A stretch of 54,213 bases of DNA from contig JBDHWD010000008.1 of the NCBI GenBank assembly GCA_039810005.1, forward strand, positions 1-54,213, written 5' to 3'. Of the stretch, positions 8,622 to 17,138 are shown piece after piece. The translations under genes were made by a program, and so were the position numbers. The notes beneath the pieces were generated by a model. The model was not told where the DNA came from, searched no databases, and saw only the letters and a list, made by a program, of their open reading frames with translations. Origin of the DNA: JAMLIA01 sp039810005 (GTDB taxonomy: Bacteria; Chloroflexota; Chloroflexia; Thermomicrobiales; CFX8). Every line of letters begins with the position of its first letter. The stretch's first letter is position 1.

Positions 8622-10820
8622 ATGAGAGCAAGGCGGCGATTGACGACGCGCAAACGCATAGTCGGAACCGTGGCACTGCTGGTGACGCTGACGATGGTGC
8701 AGGTATTTACCAGCATGGCCGCCGTATCAGGCGTCAGTGAAATCGCCACCGGCGGTTTTGGAAACCCGCACAACGCCTACTCATGGTCGATGGCGTGGTT
8801 CAAGGGCAGGTTGTATGTAGGCACAGCCGCGAGCCCGCTTTGCGTTGAGAACGCTCTGCTCGACTACTATTATCCGGGTTTCGGCCTGTACACGGCTCAC
8901 CCTGCAGATGACCTCAGCTGCACTCCCGACAAATATGATCTTGACCTGCGTGCCGAAATCTGGCGCTATACCCCAGGAACCGGGACGTGGGAGCGTGTCT
9001 TCCAGTCTCCGACGATCCCCAACCCACACCCGGACGCAGCAGGCAAGCAGATCGCGCGTGACATCGGCTATCGTGGCATGGCGGTCATGACCGACGGCTC
9101 TGGTAACGAAACGCTGCTCATCGGCGGCGTTACTGCCGGTGAGTACATCCCTCAGCTGCTTCCGACCGCGCCGGCACGCATCCTCAAGACAACCGATGGA
9201 ACCACCTTCACCGACATCGGCGCGGTGGCGGGTAAGATCAACACGTCCTACGGTGAGTACGATGTCATCGGCTACCGCGGGATTGTCGTCATCAACAATC
9301 GCGTGTTCGCAACCGCCAGCCAGAGCTACGTTGGTGATGGTGCTGTCGTAGAGGTGATCAATCCGCTGAGTGGCGCGCCATCGGTCGTCCAGGTCAGTCC
9401 GAACAACCTCAGCATCTTTGAGATCGAGTCGTTCAACAACAACCTGTACCTCGGCACCGGCGCGCCGTCGCAGGGCTACGGCGTCTGGAAGGCGGCTCTT
9501 GGGCCGCAGGGTTCACAGTTCAACTTCTCACCGATTGTGACAAACGGCGCGGGGCGTGGCACCGAGATCACTTCGGTGGTAGCGATGCACGTCTATCGTG
9601 ACCGCCTGTACGTCGGCGCGAGTGGCTGGTATTCGACAATCTTCCCGGGCTCGGAACTGATCCGCATCGCGGCCAACGACAGTTGGCAGCTCGTTGTTGG
9701 CAACACGCGTCAGCTGCCGAACGGCTCGTGGGCGTTCCCGATCAGTGGGCTCGGCGACGGCTACGGCAACGTGTTCAACGCTCACTTCTGGCGCATGGAA
9801 GACCTGCGAGGTGCCCTGTACCTCGGGACGAATGACTGGAGCTGGTCGCTCCGGACTGTTCCGCTCGTGAATATCCTGCTTTACCCACAGTTCGGGTTCG
9901 ACGTCTACTCCAGCTGCGATGGACAGTACTGGAGCCTGACGACGATGAACGCATTCGGCGACGGCGTCTACAACTTTGGCGCGCGAACGATGCAGCAGAC
10001 GCCGAGCGGCATGTTCGTTGGCAGCGCCAACCACTCTCAAGGCACGGCAGTGTGGCTGGCGAATCCGACCCAGACGTGCCGGTACCCGGGACCGTGGCAG
10101 CCGGATCGTGGCACCCGCCCCGGTCGCTCAGCAACGGTTGAGGGACCGCTCGATTCTCCAAGTCGCCTCGTGACCGAGCAACAGCCTGACGGCATGCTGC
10201 TATCGTGGGACGCGGTCGACGGCGCAGCGGAATACACGATCAAGCGCGCTTCGTACACGACCAGCCCGGGCATCGAGTTCGGTCGCTCACTGGCGCAGGA
10301 GCGCGGCTTCGTTCCTGAGTTCCCGCCGCCGGTCGTCTCGACGAACGACACCAGCAACACGATAGATGTCCTCGGCGAGTTCACGGAAATCGGCACGACG
10401 ACAGACGCGTTCTTTACCGACACGACCGCCTCTCCGGGCACCGAGTACGTCTATCAGGTCGTCGCCAAGGCTGCCTCGGGAGATGCCTCTGCGCCATCCA
10501 ACTCGGCTTCGTCCGAGACTGCGACGGAGGGGATCACCTTCAGCGCCGTACGAGCCAGCGTCTCGCAGGCTGCCGGGCGGGGCGACCTCGTCTCCGGCGG
10601 TCAGGACCAGATGATGAAGCTGCTGACACGCGCCGAGTGGGCGACGTCGAACGGCTATTGCAGCGTTGCCGCGAAGGCGTTTGACACGTTGCAGAAGCAG
10701 ATCTACTCGACAGCAGGAGACGGTGGCGTTGTCGCATCACAGACGACTCGCGAAGATCTGGGCGACCAGGTGATGCGTCTGGGACGCCACGTCACCTACG
10801 GAAGCGACGCCTGCCGCTAA
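8622..10820 (+). CDS. Secreted protein with beta-propeller-like repeats and a fibronectin type III domain
   Basis: This is a 732-residue protein. ATG 8622 follows AGGAGG at 8612-8617; the frame is open further upstream but there overlaps the glycosyltransferase gene. A basic N-terminus (RARRR) and a hydrophobic stretch at about 13-33 give a signal peptide or anchor. The first two-thirds contain recurring segments with an LYVGT or LYLGT core (near SMAWFKGRLYVGT, IESFNNNLYLGT, MHVYRDRLYVGA and MEDLRGALYLGT), spaced like propeller blades. A fibronectin type III-like domain follows (GMLLSWDAVDGAAEYTI through TEYVYQVVAKA). A helical C-terminal domain of about 90 residues completes it. Its function is unknown. 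It is probably surface-located, and its position next to the cluster may be functional or coincidental. Confidence 0.6.
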   Translation: MRARRRLTTRKRIVGTVALLVTLTMVQVFTSMAAVSGVSEIATGGFGNPHNAYSWSMAWFKGRLYVGTAASPLCVENALLDYYYPGFGLYTAHPADDLSCTPDKYDLDLRAEIWRYTPGTGTWERVFQSPTIPNPHPDAAGKQIARDIGYRGMAVMTDGSGNETLLIGGVTAGEYIPQLLPTAPARILKTTDGTTFTDIGAVAGKINTSYGEYDVIGYRGIVVINNRVFATASQSYVGDGAVVEVINPLSGAPSVVQVSPNNLSIFEIESFNNNLYLGTGAPSQGYGVWKAALGPQGSQFNFSPIVTNGAGRGTEITSVVAMHVYRDRLYVGASGWYSTIFPGSELIRIAANDSWQLVVGNTRQLPNGSWAFPISGLGDGYGNVFNAHFWRMEDLRGALYLGTNDWSWSLRTVPLVNILLYPQFGFDVYSSCDGQYWSLTTMNAFGDGVYNFGARTMQQTPSGMFVGSANHSQGTAVWLANPTQTCRYPGPWQPDRGTRPGRSATVEGPLDSPSRLVTEQQPDGMLLSWDAVDGAAEYTIKRASYTTSPGIEFGRSLAQERGFVPEFPPPVVSTNDTSNTIDVLGEFTEIGTTTDAFFTDTTASPGTEYVYQVVAKAASGDASAPSNSASSETATEGITFSAVRASVSQAAGRGDLVSGGQDQMMKLLTRAEWATSNGYCSVAAKAFDTLQKQIYSTAGDGGVVASQTTREDLGDQVMRLGRHVTYGSDACR

Positions 10821-10933
10821 CTGATAGCCCGGGGGCGCTGCATAGCGTGTGCCGTCACCGGGCTTTCACTCTCACATCGCTCGTCGTTCGGTAGATCGAA
10901 CGGCCTGAACCACCGCAGTCTGGAGTCTGATTC

Positions 10934-12298
10934 ATGCGGTTCCCGTTCACCGTGACCGAAGAGATCCTCGCTTACGGTAACCGGCCGACTCAGCCGCAGA
11001 ATGCTTGTATTGAGCTACGCGTGACGGGGACGATCGACGCGGACCGCTTGCGCGAGGCAGTTGCGCGTGCCACGGCAATCCATCCGATGGCTCGCGCTTC
11101 GCGCGTCGCAATGCGCCGTCGATTGCGCCCTCCCATGTGGGAGGTGCCGGATGGCGAAACGCTCGATCTCTCGCATGTCATACGTGTCACCGAAGCAGAC
11201 ACCGACGATGATCTGGCGCGCATTCGCGGTGAGTTCACGAGCGAGTTGATTGACCTGGGACGGGCACCAGCCGTTCGCCTGCTAATCGTTCGTCGGTCGG
11301 GCGGCGATTCGTTGCTGTACATCTGGCATCACGCGATGGCTGATGGAATGGGCGGCATCCGCTTTCTGCGCTCGATCGCTCGCGCCTACGCAGGAGACCC
11401 TGATCCAATTCCCGACGTCGATCCTGTTGAGGCCCGGATTCTCCGCAGCGCCGAGGTCGACGCGACCTCGGCGGCGGAGCAGCCACCCGGCACGGCACAA
11501 ACGCGCGATGTCCCGTCGCTCGTCATGTCGGACGGCGCTCGGGATGAGCCGGGTTATGGCATGTGCTACGAATCCGTCGACCTGGCCGACATTGACCTGC
11601 ATGCATACGACGACCTCGACGTTCGAGTGAGCGTCAATGACATTCTGCTTGCGGCGCTGCATCTGACGATTGAAGAGTGGAACCGTCTTCATGGCGGCAG
11701 CGCCGGCAAGATCATCGTGCTGACGCCGGTGAGCTTGCGGCCGGCTGCCTGGATGCATGAGGTCGTCGCTAACGTCGTCGGCCACGGTGTTGTCGTGACG
11801 ACGGCCGATCAGCGCGCTGACCGGAACGAGCTGCTTACTGTAACCACGCAGCAGACTCGTCATCTGCGAACTCATGCGGCCGCCGCGTTCAGATCGCGGC
11901 CCGACTGGATCCGACAGTTCGACCCGTTCTTCATCCTGATTCTCAGCCAGCGTCCCTTCCGTCGCCGCCGCGAGGCGGCGGCGCTGCTCTCAAACGTTGG
12001 GCGCTTGCGCGGGTTCGACCGCCTGGGCGCTGCCGGTGACATTGTCGAGCTCTGGGGTTCTACACCCGCGTCGATGCCTCCCGGTCTGGGCATTGGCATC
12101 GTGCGCTGGAAGGACCAGCTCCACCTTTCTCTTCGATATCGCCACGCTCTGTTTGACTGCGCCGCAGCAGCCCGCTTCCTCAGACTGCTGGCGGATCAGG
12201 CTCGGGCGCTGGGAACGTCCGAGCAGAGTGTTCTTACCGCAGATCGTGTGGCATTGCGCGGCTCGACGACCAGGTCAACCGTCGATATCGCGCCGTGA
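10934..12298 (+). CDS. Condensation/PapA-like or wax-ester-synthase-like acyltransferase
   Basis: The 454-residue protein belongs to the chloramphenicol acetyltransferase-like superfamily that includes NRPS condensation domains, PapA acyltransferases and WES/DGAT enzymes. The diagnostic HHxxxDG motif is present as HHAMADG (His132, His133, Asp137), and a conserved core continues to a C-terminal segment ending in RYRHALFDCAAAARFL. No carrier domain is attached. The expected reaction is transfer of an acyl group from CoA or ACP to a hydroxyl, for example on the polyketide or its sugar. The start is ATG 10934, with TGGAG about 8 nt upstream. Confidence 0.7.
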   Translation: MRFPFTVTEEILAYGNRPTQPQNACIELRVTGTIDADRLREAVARATAIHPMARASRVAMRRRLRPPMWEVPDGETLDLSHVIRVTEADTDDDLARIRGEFTSELIDLGRAPAVRLLIVRRSGGDSLLYIWHHAMADGMGGIRFLRSIARAYAGDPDPIPDVDPVEARILRSAEVDATSAAEQPPGTAQTRDVPSLVMSDGARDEPGYGMCYESVDLADIDLHAYDDLDVRVSVNDILLAALHLTIEEWNRLHGGSAGKIIVLTPVSLRPAAWMHEVVANVVGHGVVVTTADQRADRNELLTVTTQQTRHLRTHAAAAFRSRPDWIRQFDPFFILILSQRPFRRRREAAALLSNVGRLRGFDRLGAAGDIVELWGSTPASMPPGLGIGIVRWKDQLHLSLRYRHALFDCAAAARFLRLLADQARALGTSEQSVLTADRVALRGSTTRSTVDIAP

Positions 12299-12362
12299 CG
12301 TTGCGCAAATGGCGATCGTCAGGACTTTCGTTGAGGTACCGGTAGCGCTGGCGATTCCGCTA

Positions 12363-12391
12363 TTGACATTCGCGATTTGCGCGCCTACATT
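12363..12391 (+). promoter_or_regulatory. Sigma-70-type promoter for the CARDB protein gene
   Basis: TTGACA (12363-12368) and TACATT (12386-12391) are separated by 17 bp, a near-consensus match. It lies in the 252-bp gap after the acyltransferase gene, about 160 bp before the CARDB gene. The CARDB gene is therefore probably transcribed on its own. Confidence 0.65.
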
Positions 12392-12550
12392 GGAAGCATC
12401 GGTAACTAATTGTGTCGCGCGTGCGTGACCGGTGAGTTGCACCGAATGCGCCCACGTTATCGCTACGTTTCTCTCGCGGTTGCTCGGTGGGGTCCGCCGG
12501 TTATACGTGCGTGTTGCCAGTGCGGACGCCCAATCTGAAGGGTAGGGCCG

Positions 12551-14887
12551 ATGCACATTCCCCTTGTCCGGCGGCTTGCAGTCGTCTTGCTACTGTTGAC
12601 CCTGTCAATGATGGCAGTCACGCCAGCGGCAGCAGCACCAACGCCGTGCGCCGATCTATCGATCACGGCGATGTCCACTGATCCATACGAGCCAATTCAG
12701 AACCAGCCTGCGACTGTCCACATCTCCGTTCATAATGGCGGGACCTGCGCGTCGCAGGATTTCGTTGTGCAATGGCAATCTGATCAGTTTGCGCCTGCCG
12801 GCCCATCGACAACCGTCGATGGTATCGCCGCCGGTGCGACGGTCGATGTTCAGCTGCAGTACGCGTTCCCGAACGCCGGCAACTTCCTCACCGTTGTCAA
12901 CATCGACACCGGCAATGCCGTCAGCGAGACTAACGAGGTGAACAACCTGGAGATCCTGCCGGTGACCGTCGTTCCAGCGACTATCGACCTGCAGGTGACC
13001 GATATTTCCTTCTCGCCGTCGCTGCCGGTCGCCACCCGTGTGACGACCGTGACAATCACTGTGGTGAACAACGGGAACACTGCCTCGGGACCGTTCCAGG
13101 TGCAGTGGACGCCGTGGCTGTTTGAATCGCCGCTGACGAAGCAAGTCGACGCGCTCGGCGCAGGCGCAACGACGACCGTCACGTTCGACTACACATTCTG
13201 GTGGGCGGCGACATTCGACGGGTGGGCGACAGTCGACTCAGGCGGCTGGGTACTTGAGACCGACGAGTTCAACAATACCCTGACCAAGTCCGTTCTTGTT
13301 GATCCACCGCTCCCCGATCTGATTGTCGACAACTTTACGATCAACCCGGCTTCGCCGGTTCCTGGCCAGATCGCGACCGCCACGGTCACGATCACCAACC
13401 AGGGTCATGCGAACGCAGGACCATTCCGCGTTCAGTGGCAGCCGTGGTGGTTGACCTCGCCGATCTCGGTGCAAGTCAACGGCCTTGCTGAAAACGCTTC
13501 CACGAACGTGACGTTCAAGTACGTCTATCCGTTCTCTGCCTCGTTCGATGGCACCGTAACGGTGGACAGCACGAACTCAGTCTGGGAGATCTCAGACTCC
13601 AATAACACCTTGCAGGTGCAGGTGCCGGTCGGCCAGAACAAGATCGATCTCGTCATCACGAGCATGTCGATCACGCCGGCATCGCCGACACAGGGCCAGA
13701 ACGCGTCTGTGAACATCACCGTGAAGAACCAGGGCAACACGCCTGCCGGCAACTTCATGGTCGAGTTCAACCCGGATTCGTTCTTCCTCTACACGCCGGG
13801 AATGCAGACAGTCAGCAAGCAGGTGTTCGGCCTGGCTGCTGGCGCATCGACGACCGTTAACTTCCAGGTGACGTATCCGCTTGCCGGAAACTTCCGAGGG
13901 TTGGCAAACGTCGACGCATTCAGCAACATCGCCGAGACCAACGAGTCCAACAACCTCAAGATCCTGAACGTCACAGTGCAGCCAGCTCCGATTGACCTGA
14001 TCGTTACCGGCTTCACCATCAACCCGGCCTCACCGGTGCGCGGTGTTGAAGCGACGGCCACAATCACGGTCAAGAACAACGGGCCATTCCCGGCAAATGA
14101 CTTCGCTGTTGAGTGGCTCCTGTCGGACAGCGACGACTTTGGTCCAGTCCAGTTCGTCAATGGTCTGAACCCGGGCGAGTCGCGCACTCTGACCTTCGAT
14201 GGCACGTACTACGTGACCGGAACGTTCACCAGCCAGGCCATCGTCGATGTGTACAACATGGTCGTTGAGCCGGGTGCAGGCGCTGAGACAAACAACACGT
14301 TCAACAAGACCGTGACGGTCGTGCCGCAGCAGACGACGCTGCGAGTGACGCTCAACTCGGTCAACGTCTCGCACGCTGGTGAAGACGGCATCGATGACAA
14401 CGCCGAGTGGGATCCGATGATCTTTGCAGTCCTCGATCCAACCGGAACCTGCAACTTCGGTGGTCAGACGATCAACGGAGTTGAGTGCCAGGTCTTCAGC
14501 GACGACTCCGTTGAGGATGGCGACACCCTGAACCTCAACCGCTCGATCGATGTCACACTCGAAGAGTTCACCCCGCTGGTGTTCGCCTTCGGCGCGTACG
14601 AAGATGACGAAGTCATCGGTATCCCCCTGCCGGGTGAGATCATGGGCTTCGCGTTCCAGATCTCCTTCCCGCCAGACTACCTGACGCTGGGGTCGGTTTC
14701 GATTCCAGGCGAGCAAGGGGAATCGGGCTGCGGTGCCTCGTGCTTCACGGCCAACTTCACCGTCACGGTTCTGTCGTCCAACGTACCGGCGTCGATGATG
14801 TCGATGGCCGCTGCGTCCACGCTTCCGCTTGACACGCAGACGGTCCTCGACGAGTTCAAGGGCGCTGCGCAACTGCCGACTGAGTAA
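12551..14887 (+). CDS. Secreted protein with five tandem CARDB (cell-adhesion-related) repeats
   Basis: The 778-residue exported protein has a signal peptide of about 30 residues ending in TPAAAA. Five repeats of about 110-120 residues follow, each opening with a D-L-x-V/I-T pattern (ADLSITAM, IDLQVTDI, PDLIVDNF, IDLVITSM, IDLIVTGF) and containing a P-x-x-G/R-x-x-x-T-x-x-I segment and an N-N motif near the end. This is the immunoglobulin-like CARDB fold, used as a spacer in surface proteins. The last 190 residues form a different, Asp/Glu-rich beta domain (SHAGEDGIDDNAEW) that may bind calcium. No sortase motif or transmembrane anchor is seen at the C-terminus, so it may be released or held by non-covalent contacts. 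Confidence 0.8.
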   Translation: MHIPLVRRLAVVLLLLTLSMMAVTPAAAAPTPCADLSITAMSTDPYEPIQNQPATVHISVHNGGTCASQDFVVQWQSDQFAPAGPSTTVDGIAAGATVDVQLQYAFPNAGNFLTVVNIDTGNAVSETNEVNNLEILPVTVVPATIDLQVTDISFSPSLPVATRVTTVTITVVNNGNTASGPFQVQWTPWLFESPLTKQVDALGAGATTTVTFDYTFWWAATFDGWATVDSGGWVLETDEFNNTLTKSVLVDPPLPDLIVDNFTINPASPVPGQIATATVTITNQGHANAGPFRVQWQPWWLTSPISVQVNGLAENASTNVTFKYVYPFSASFDGTVTVDSTNSVWEISDSNNTLQVQVPVGQNKIDLVITSMSITPASPTQGQNASVNITVKNQGNTPAGNFMVEFNPDSFFLYTPGMQTVSKQVFGLAAGASTTVNFQVTYPLAGNFRGLANVDAFSNIAETNESNNLKILNVTVQPAPIDLIVTGFTINPASPVRGVEATATITVKNNGPFPANDFAVEWLLSDSDDFGPVQFVNGLNPGESRTLTFDGTYYVTGTFTSQAIVDVYNMVVEPGAGAETNNTFNKTVTVVPQQTTLRVTLNSVNVSHAGEDGIDDNAEWDPMIFAVLDPTGTCNFGGQTINGVECQVFSDDSVEDGDTLNLNRSIDVTLEEFTPLVFAFGAYEDDEVIGIPLPGEIMGFAFQISFPPDYLTLGSVSIPGEQGESGCGASCFTANFTVTVLSSNVPASMMSMAAASTLPLDTQTVLDEFKGAAQLPTE

Positions 14888-14908
14888 TCGACCTTCGTAA
14901 CCGCGCAT

Positions 14909-14941
14909 GCGCGGGCCGCCACAGCCAGTGGCGACCCGCGC
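14909..14941 (+). terminator. Hairpin after the CARDB gene
   Basis: The strong stem GCGCGGG-c-CGCCAC / GTGGCG-a-CCCGCGC has a 5-nt loop and starts 21 nt after the CARDB stop codon. A pyrimidine-rich stretch rather than a clean T-run follows. Confidence 0.5.
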
Positions 14942-15012
14942 ACCTTCCATTCTTCCGATGCGTATAGATGCGACGTACCTGAATGACGATCTCAGAGAAT
15001 CGGAGACCCGCC

Positions 15013-15288
15013 ATGCTGAGACGCCGCTATCGATCAGACGACTTTCAGCCCGCCATCGCCGCTCCGCAACTGATCGCGTCGACCGTTGAGCCGTTCCTCG
15101 ACGGCATCCTCAAGGTGGAGCTGTTCGCCACCCCGGATGGCCAGTACCTGCTGGAGTGCGAGTGCAGCGGCTGGTGGTGGCATGTCCAGAGCGAGCGGAT
15201 ATCGGCAGCTCAGGCCGCGCAGATCTTCGAATCGCTCGATCGTCGCACAGTCAGCCGGGCCGAGGCATTCCCCCAGCGCATCGCGTAA
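15013..15288 (+). CDS. Small hypothetical protein
   Basis: This 91-residue protein has no recognised family. ATG 15013 is preferred over ATG 14983 because GGAG lies 7 nt before it. The N-terminus is Arg-rich (LRRRYRSDD), and the centre has a striking CECSGWWWHV segment with two Cys and three consecutive Trp. No signal peptide or membrane segment is visible. A hairpin terminator follows closely, so it appears to be a monocistronic gene. Confidence 0.5.
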   Translation: MLRRRYRSDDFQPAIAAPQLIASTVEPFLDGILKVELFATPDGQYLLECECSGWWWHVQSERISAAQAAQIFESLDRRTVSRAEAFPQRIA

Positions 15289-15309
15289 GAGCGAGGCTCG
15301 GCACAAAGG

Positions 15310-15340
15310 CGCGGATCGCCCCAACGGGCGGTCCGCGTTT
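15310..15340 (+). terminator. Intrinsic terminator after the small ORF
   Basis: CGCGGA-t-CGCCC pairs with GGGCG-g-TCCGCG around a CAAC loop, and TTT follows. It begins 22 nt after the stop codon at 15288. Confidence 0.6.
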
Positions 15341-15470
15341 GACATGTGCCAGCAAGGTAATTGCCCCGTCACTCATGAGACGACACGTGCGGACAGGTCG
15401 GTTTCCTGCACTCGAGCGCGCCAAGGAGCCGGGAGTCACACGAAGGGGCGACGTGCTCAGAGAGAAGCAT

Positions 15471-15556
15471 TGGTGCGGAAAGGGGGAGTCGAACCCCCAC
15501 GGGCCAAAGCCCAGCGGTGTTTAAGACCGCAGCGTCTGCCATTCCGCCATTTCCGC
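15471..15556 (-). tRNA. tRNA-Leu (TAA)
   Basis: On the reverse strand the 7-bp acceptor GCGGAAA pairs with TTTCCGC. The anticodon loop is CTTAAAC (anticodon TAA), a long variable arm marks it as a class II Leu tRNA, and the T-loop is GTTCGAC. The CCA end is encoded (15471-15473). It is transcribed after tRNA-Gly. Confidence 0.93.
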
Positions 15557-15588
15557 GGTGACGCGAACATGAATACCGGGAAAGAAGA

Positions 15589-15608
15589 AACGGGCCTTTC
15601 GGCCCGTT
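15589..15608 (-). terminator. Hairpin between tRNA-Gly and tRNA-Leu
   Basis: AACGGGCC-TTTC-GGCCCGTT is a perfect 8-bp stem. On the reverse strand it starts 1 nt after the tRNA-Gly CCA end and is followed by TTCTTCTTTCCC. It may terminate part of the transcripts or mark a processing site before tRNA-Leu. Confidence 0.5.
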
Positions 15609-15609
15609 C

Positions 15610-15684
15610 TGGAGCGGAAGACGAGATTCGAACTCGCGACCTTCTCCTTGGCAAGGAGATGCTCTACCACTGAGCCACTTCCGC
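15610..15684 (-). tRNA. tRNA-Gly (GCC)
   Basis: On the reverse strand the acceptor GCGGAAG pairs with CTTCCGC. The D-arm contains AGTGGTAGAGC, the anticodon loop TTGCCAA gives GCC, and the T-loop is GTTCGAAT. The CCA end is encoded. Confidence 0.95.
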
Positions 15685-15704
15685 GTTTTCACTTGTGCGG
15701 ACTG

Positions 15705-15734
15705 ATTGTACTCGGGTCATTGCAGGAGCGTCAA
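15705..15734 (-). promoter_or_regulatory. Promoter of the tRNA-Gly/tRNA-Leu unit
   Basis: On the reverse strand, TTGACG (15734-15729) and TACAAT (15710-15705) are 18 bp apart. The -10 box ends about 20 nt before the mature tRNA-Gly 5' end. Confidence 0.7.
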
Positions 15735-15855
15735 GAGCGCCGCAGCGGAAGAATGCAACGCTTTGGGGCGCGGTTCGGTGTACACTGCACGCCATCGATA
15801 CCAAGAGGTCGAGCGGTTGAGTGAGACTGCTCGAAACTAGATATGGACGCCGGCG

Positions 15856-16557
15856 ATGTTCAGGATTCTGGCCAGTGATTATCCCATTCTGATCACGCTT
15901 CTCGTTATGCTCTACTTTGGCTGGCGTCGCAACCTTTCGATGCTGCGCTGGATGTGGAACGACCGCACGCCGCTGGCGCGGACCATTTCGCGCGTTGCTC
16001 TCGGATCGCTTGCCGCCTTCTTACTGTGGGCGACCGTCGTAGACAACTGGCGGCAGCTACTGGGTTTCCTGGTGAACTCCAAGGATCGCTGGCGCAGTGA
16101 CCCGTACCTGCTCGATCCACCGCCGGACGCCCTGCGCTTCGTCACCTGGGTGCTCTTCGGCCTGACGATCCTCGGCACCGCCTACCTGTACGCCCGCTAC
16201 GCGCGCGGCTACCTGATGCCGATCGTCGTCTTCCCGGCTGGTATCGCCATGTTTTATGCGCTGAACAGCTTCCGCATGCGCTTTGAGCTGGTCGGCCCGC
16301 TGTCAGAACGCGGGGTCGACTGGAGCGACATTGGCGGAGCCATCATGACGCTGATCTGGTTCGGGATGTTCTATTTCGTCATGGCCGTACTGATCCTGTG
16401 CGCCTTCGCGATCTTCTGGGGGCCAGCGTCAATCATCATGTCGATCATCTATCGCTCGACGATTGGTCGCGACCGCCAGGAAGAGCCCGAGATGTTCCGC
16501 GTCATCCGGGAGCAGTCAGCAAAGCGCGAAGAGCAACGCCAGCAGTCTCGCCTGTAG
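15856..16557 (+). CDS. Multi-pass membrane protein of unknown function
   Basis: The 233-residue protein has about five hydrophobic segments (near residues 6-20, 45-65, 92-113, 120-138 and 160-198) and a charged, Glu/Arg/Gln-rich cytoplasmic tail of about 35 residues. No catalytic or transporter motif is recognised. The neighbours give no hint: tRNA genes lie upstream on the other strand, and a gene-free region with repeats follows. Confidence 0.55.
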   Translation: MFRILASDYPILITLLVMLYFGWRRNLSMLRWMWNDRTPLARTISRVALGSLAAFLLWATVVDNWRQLLGFLVNSKDRWRSDPYLLDPPPDALRFVTWVLFGLTILGTAYLYARYARGYLMPIVVFPAGIAMFYALNSFRMRFELVGPLSERGVDWSDIGGAIMTLIWFGMFYFVMAVLILCAFAIFWGPASIIMSIIYRSTIGRDRQEEPEMFRVIREQSAKREEQRQQSRL

Positions 16558-16815
16558 TTATCTAGCAGATGCTAGGCGCGCGTCGCTCCCGCTGACCAGG
16601 CATTCTGGACGCATTGCACGCGACTCCTGCCGAACTGGGCCGCCATTGTGGGTCTGCCCTGATAGTGCGAGCGGGAGTCGCTGGCGTCTTCACGCGCGCA
16701 GTCATCGCCACATGAGCGAATGGTTGGGCGCGGCAGCTATCTCCGGTGGCGGTCAATCACAGTGGTCGGCGCGTCAATGAGCCGAGTTCTCAGGTGCGAC
16801 AGGCACCTCCGGACT

Positions 16816-16909
16816 CTGTCATTCTGAAGCCGCAGCCGACGAATCTCTAGCCAGCGTGATTGCGGTCCAACGCGGGGGGGAGATTTCTCGCTGCGGCTCG
16901 CAATGACAG
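16816..16909. repeat. REP/MITE-like palindromic element, copy 1
   Basis: The 94-bp element is bounded by imperfect inverted repeats of about 30 bp. The left end runs CTGTCATTCTGAAGCCGC and on to GAATCTC; the right end runs GAGATTTCTCGCTGCGG and on to AATGACAG. The middle contains GGTCCAACGC, which recurs in a partial copy at 30501. It could fold into one long hairpin and carries no ORF. Confidence 0.65.
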
Positions 16910-17014
16910 GACGCGGAAGGCGTTGCTGTGGAGAGCTACTCGACCATTTGCCCCTAACTGCCCGCTACGCAGTCCAGGAGCACACTTGCTGCTATGACGG
17001 CATCCGGCCCATCT

Positions 17015-17138
17015 CTGTCATGCAGAGCGAAGCGAAGCATCCGTCTCATATCGCTTGAGCCATGCTGGCAGGGAAGCGAATCCTTCACTGCCCGTCTCCA
17101 CTGGCCCTTGCGCGTTGGCACCCGGCGTTGAATGACAG
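17015..17138. repeat. REP/MITE-like palindromic element, diverged copy 2
   Basis: The stretch is bounded by CTGTCATGCAGAGCGAAGCG on the left and GTTGAATGACAG on the right. The outer 8 bp (CTGTCATx / xATGACAG) match copy 1 and the left arm keeps a GAGCGAAGC core. The interior differs from copy 1, so it is either a diverged member or a related subfamily. Confidence 0.45.

Noticed and set aside
1..12298. Enediyne biosynthetic cluster
   Set aside because: The DH-PPTase end resembles enediyne PKSs, but no hotdog thioesterase of the E10 type, no unbl/E3-E5-like genes and no resistance or self-sacrifice gene is present downstream. The architecture alone is not enough.
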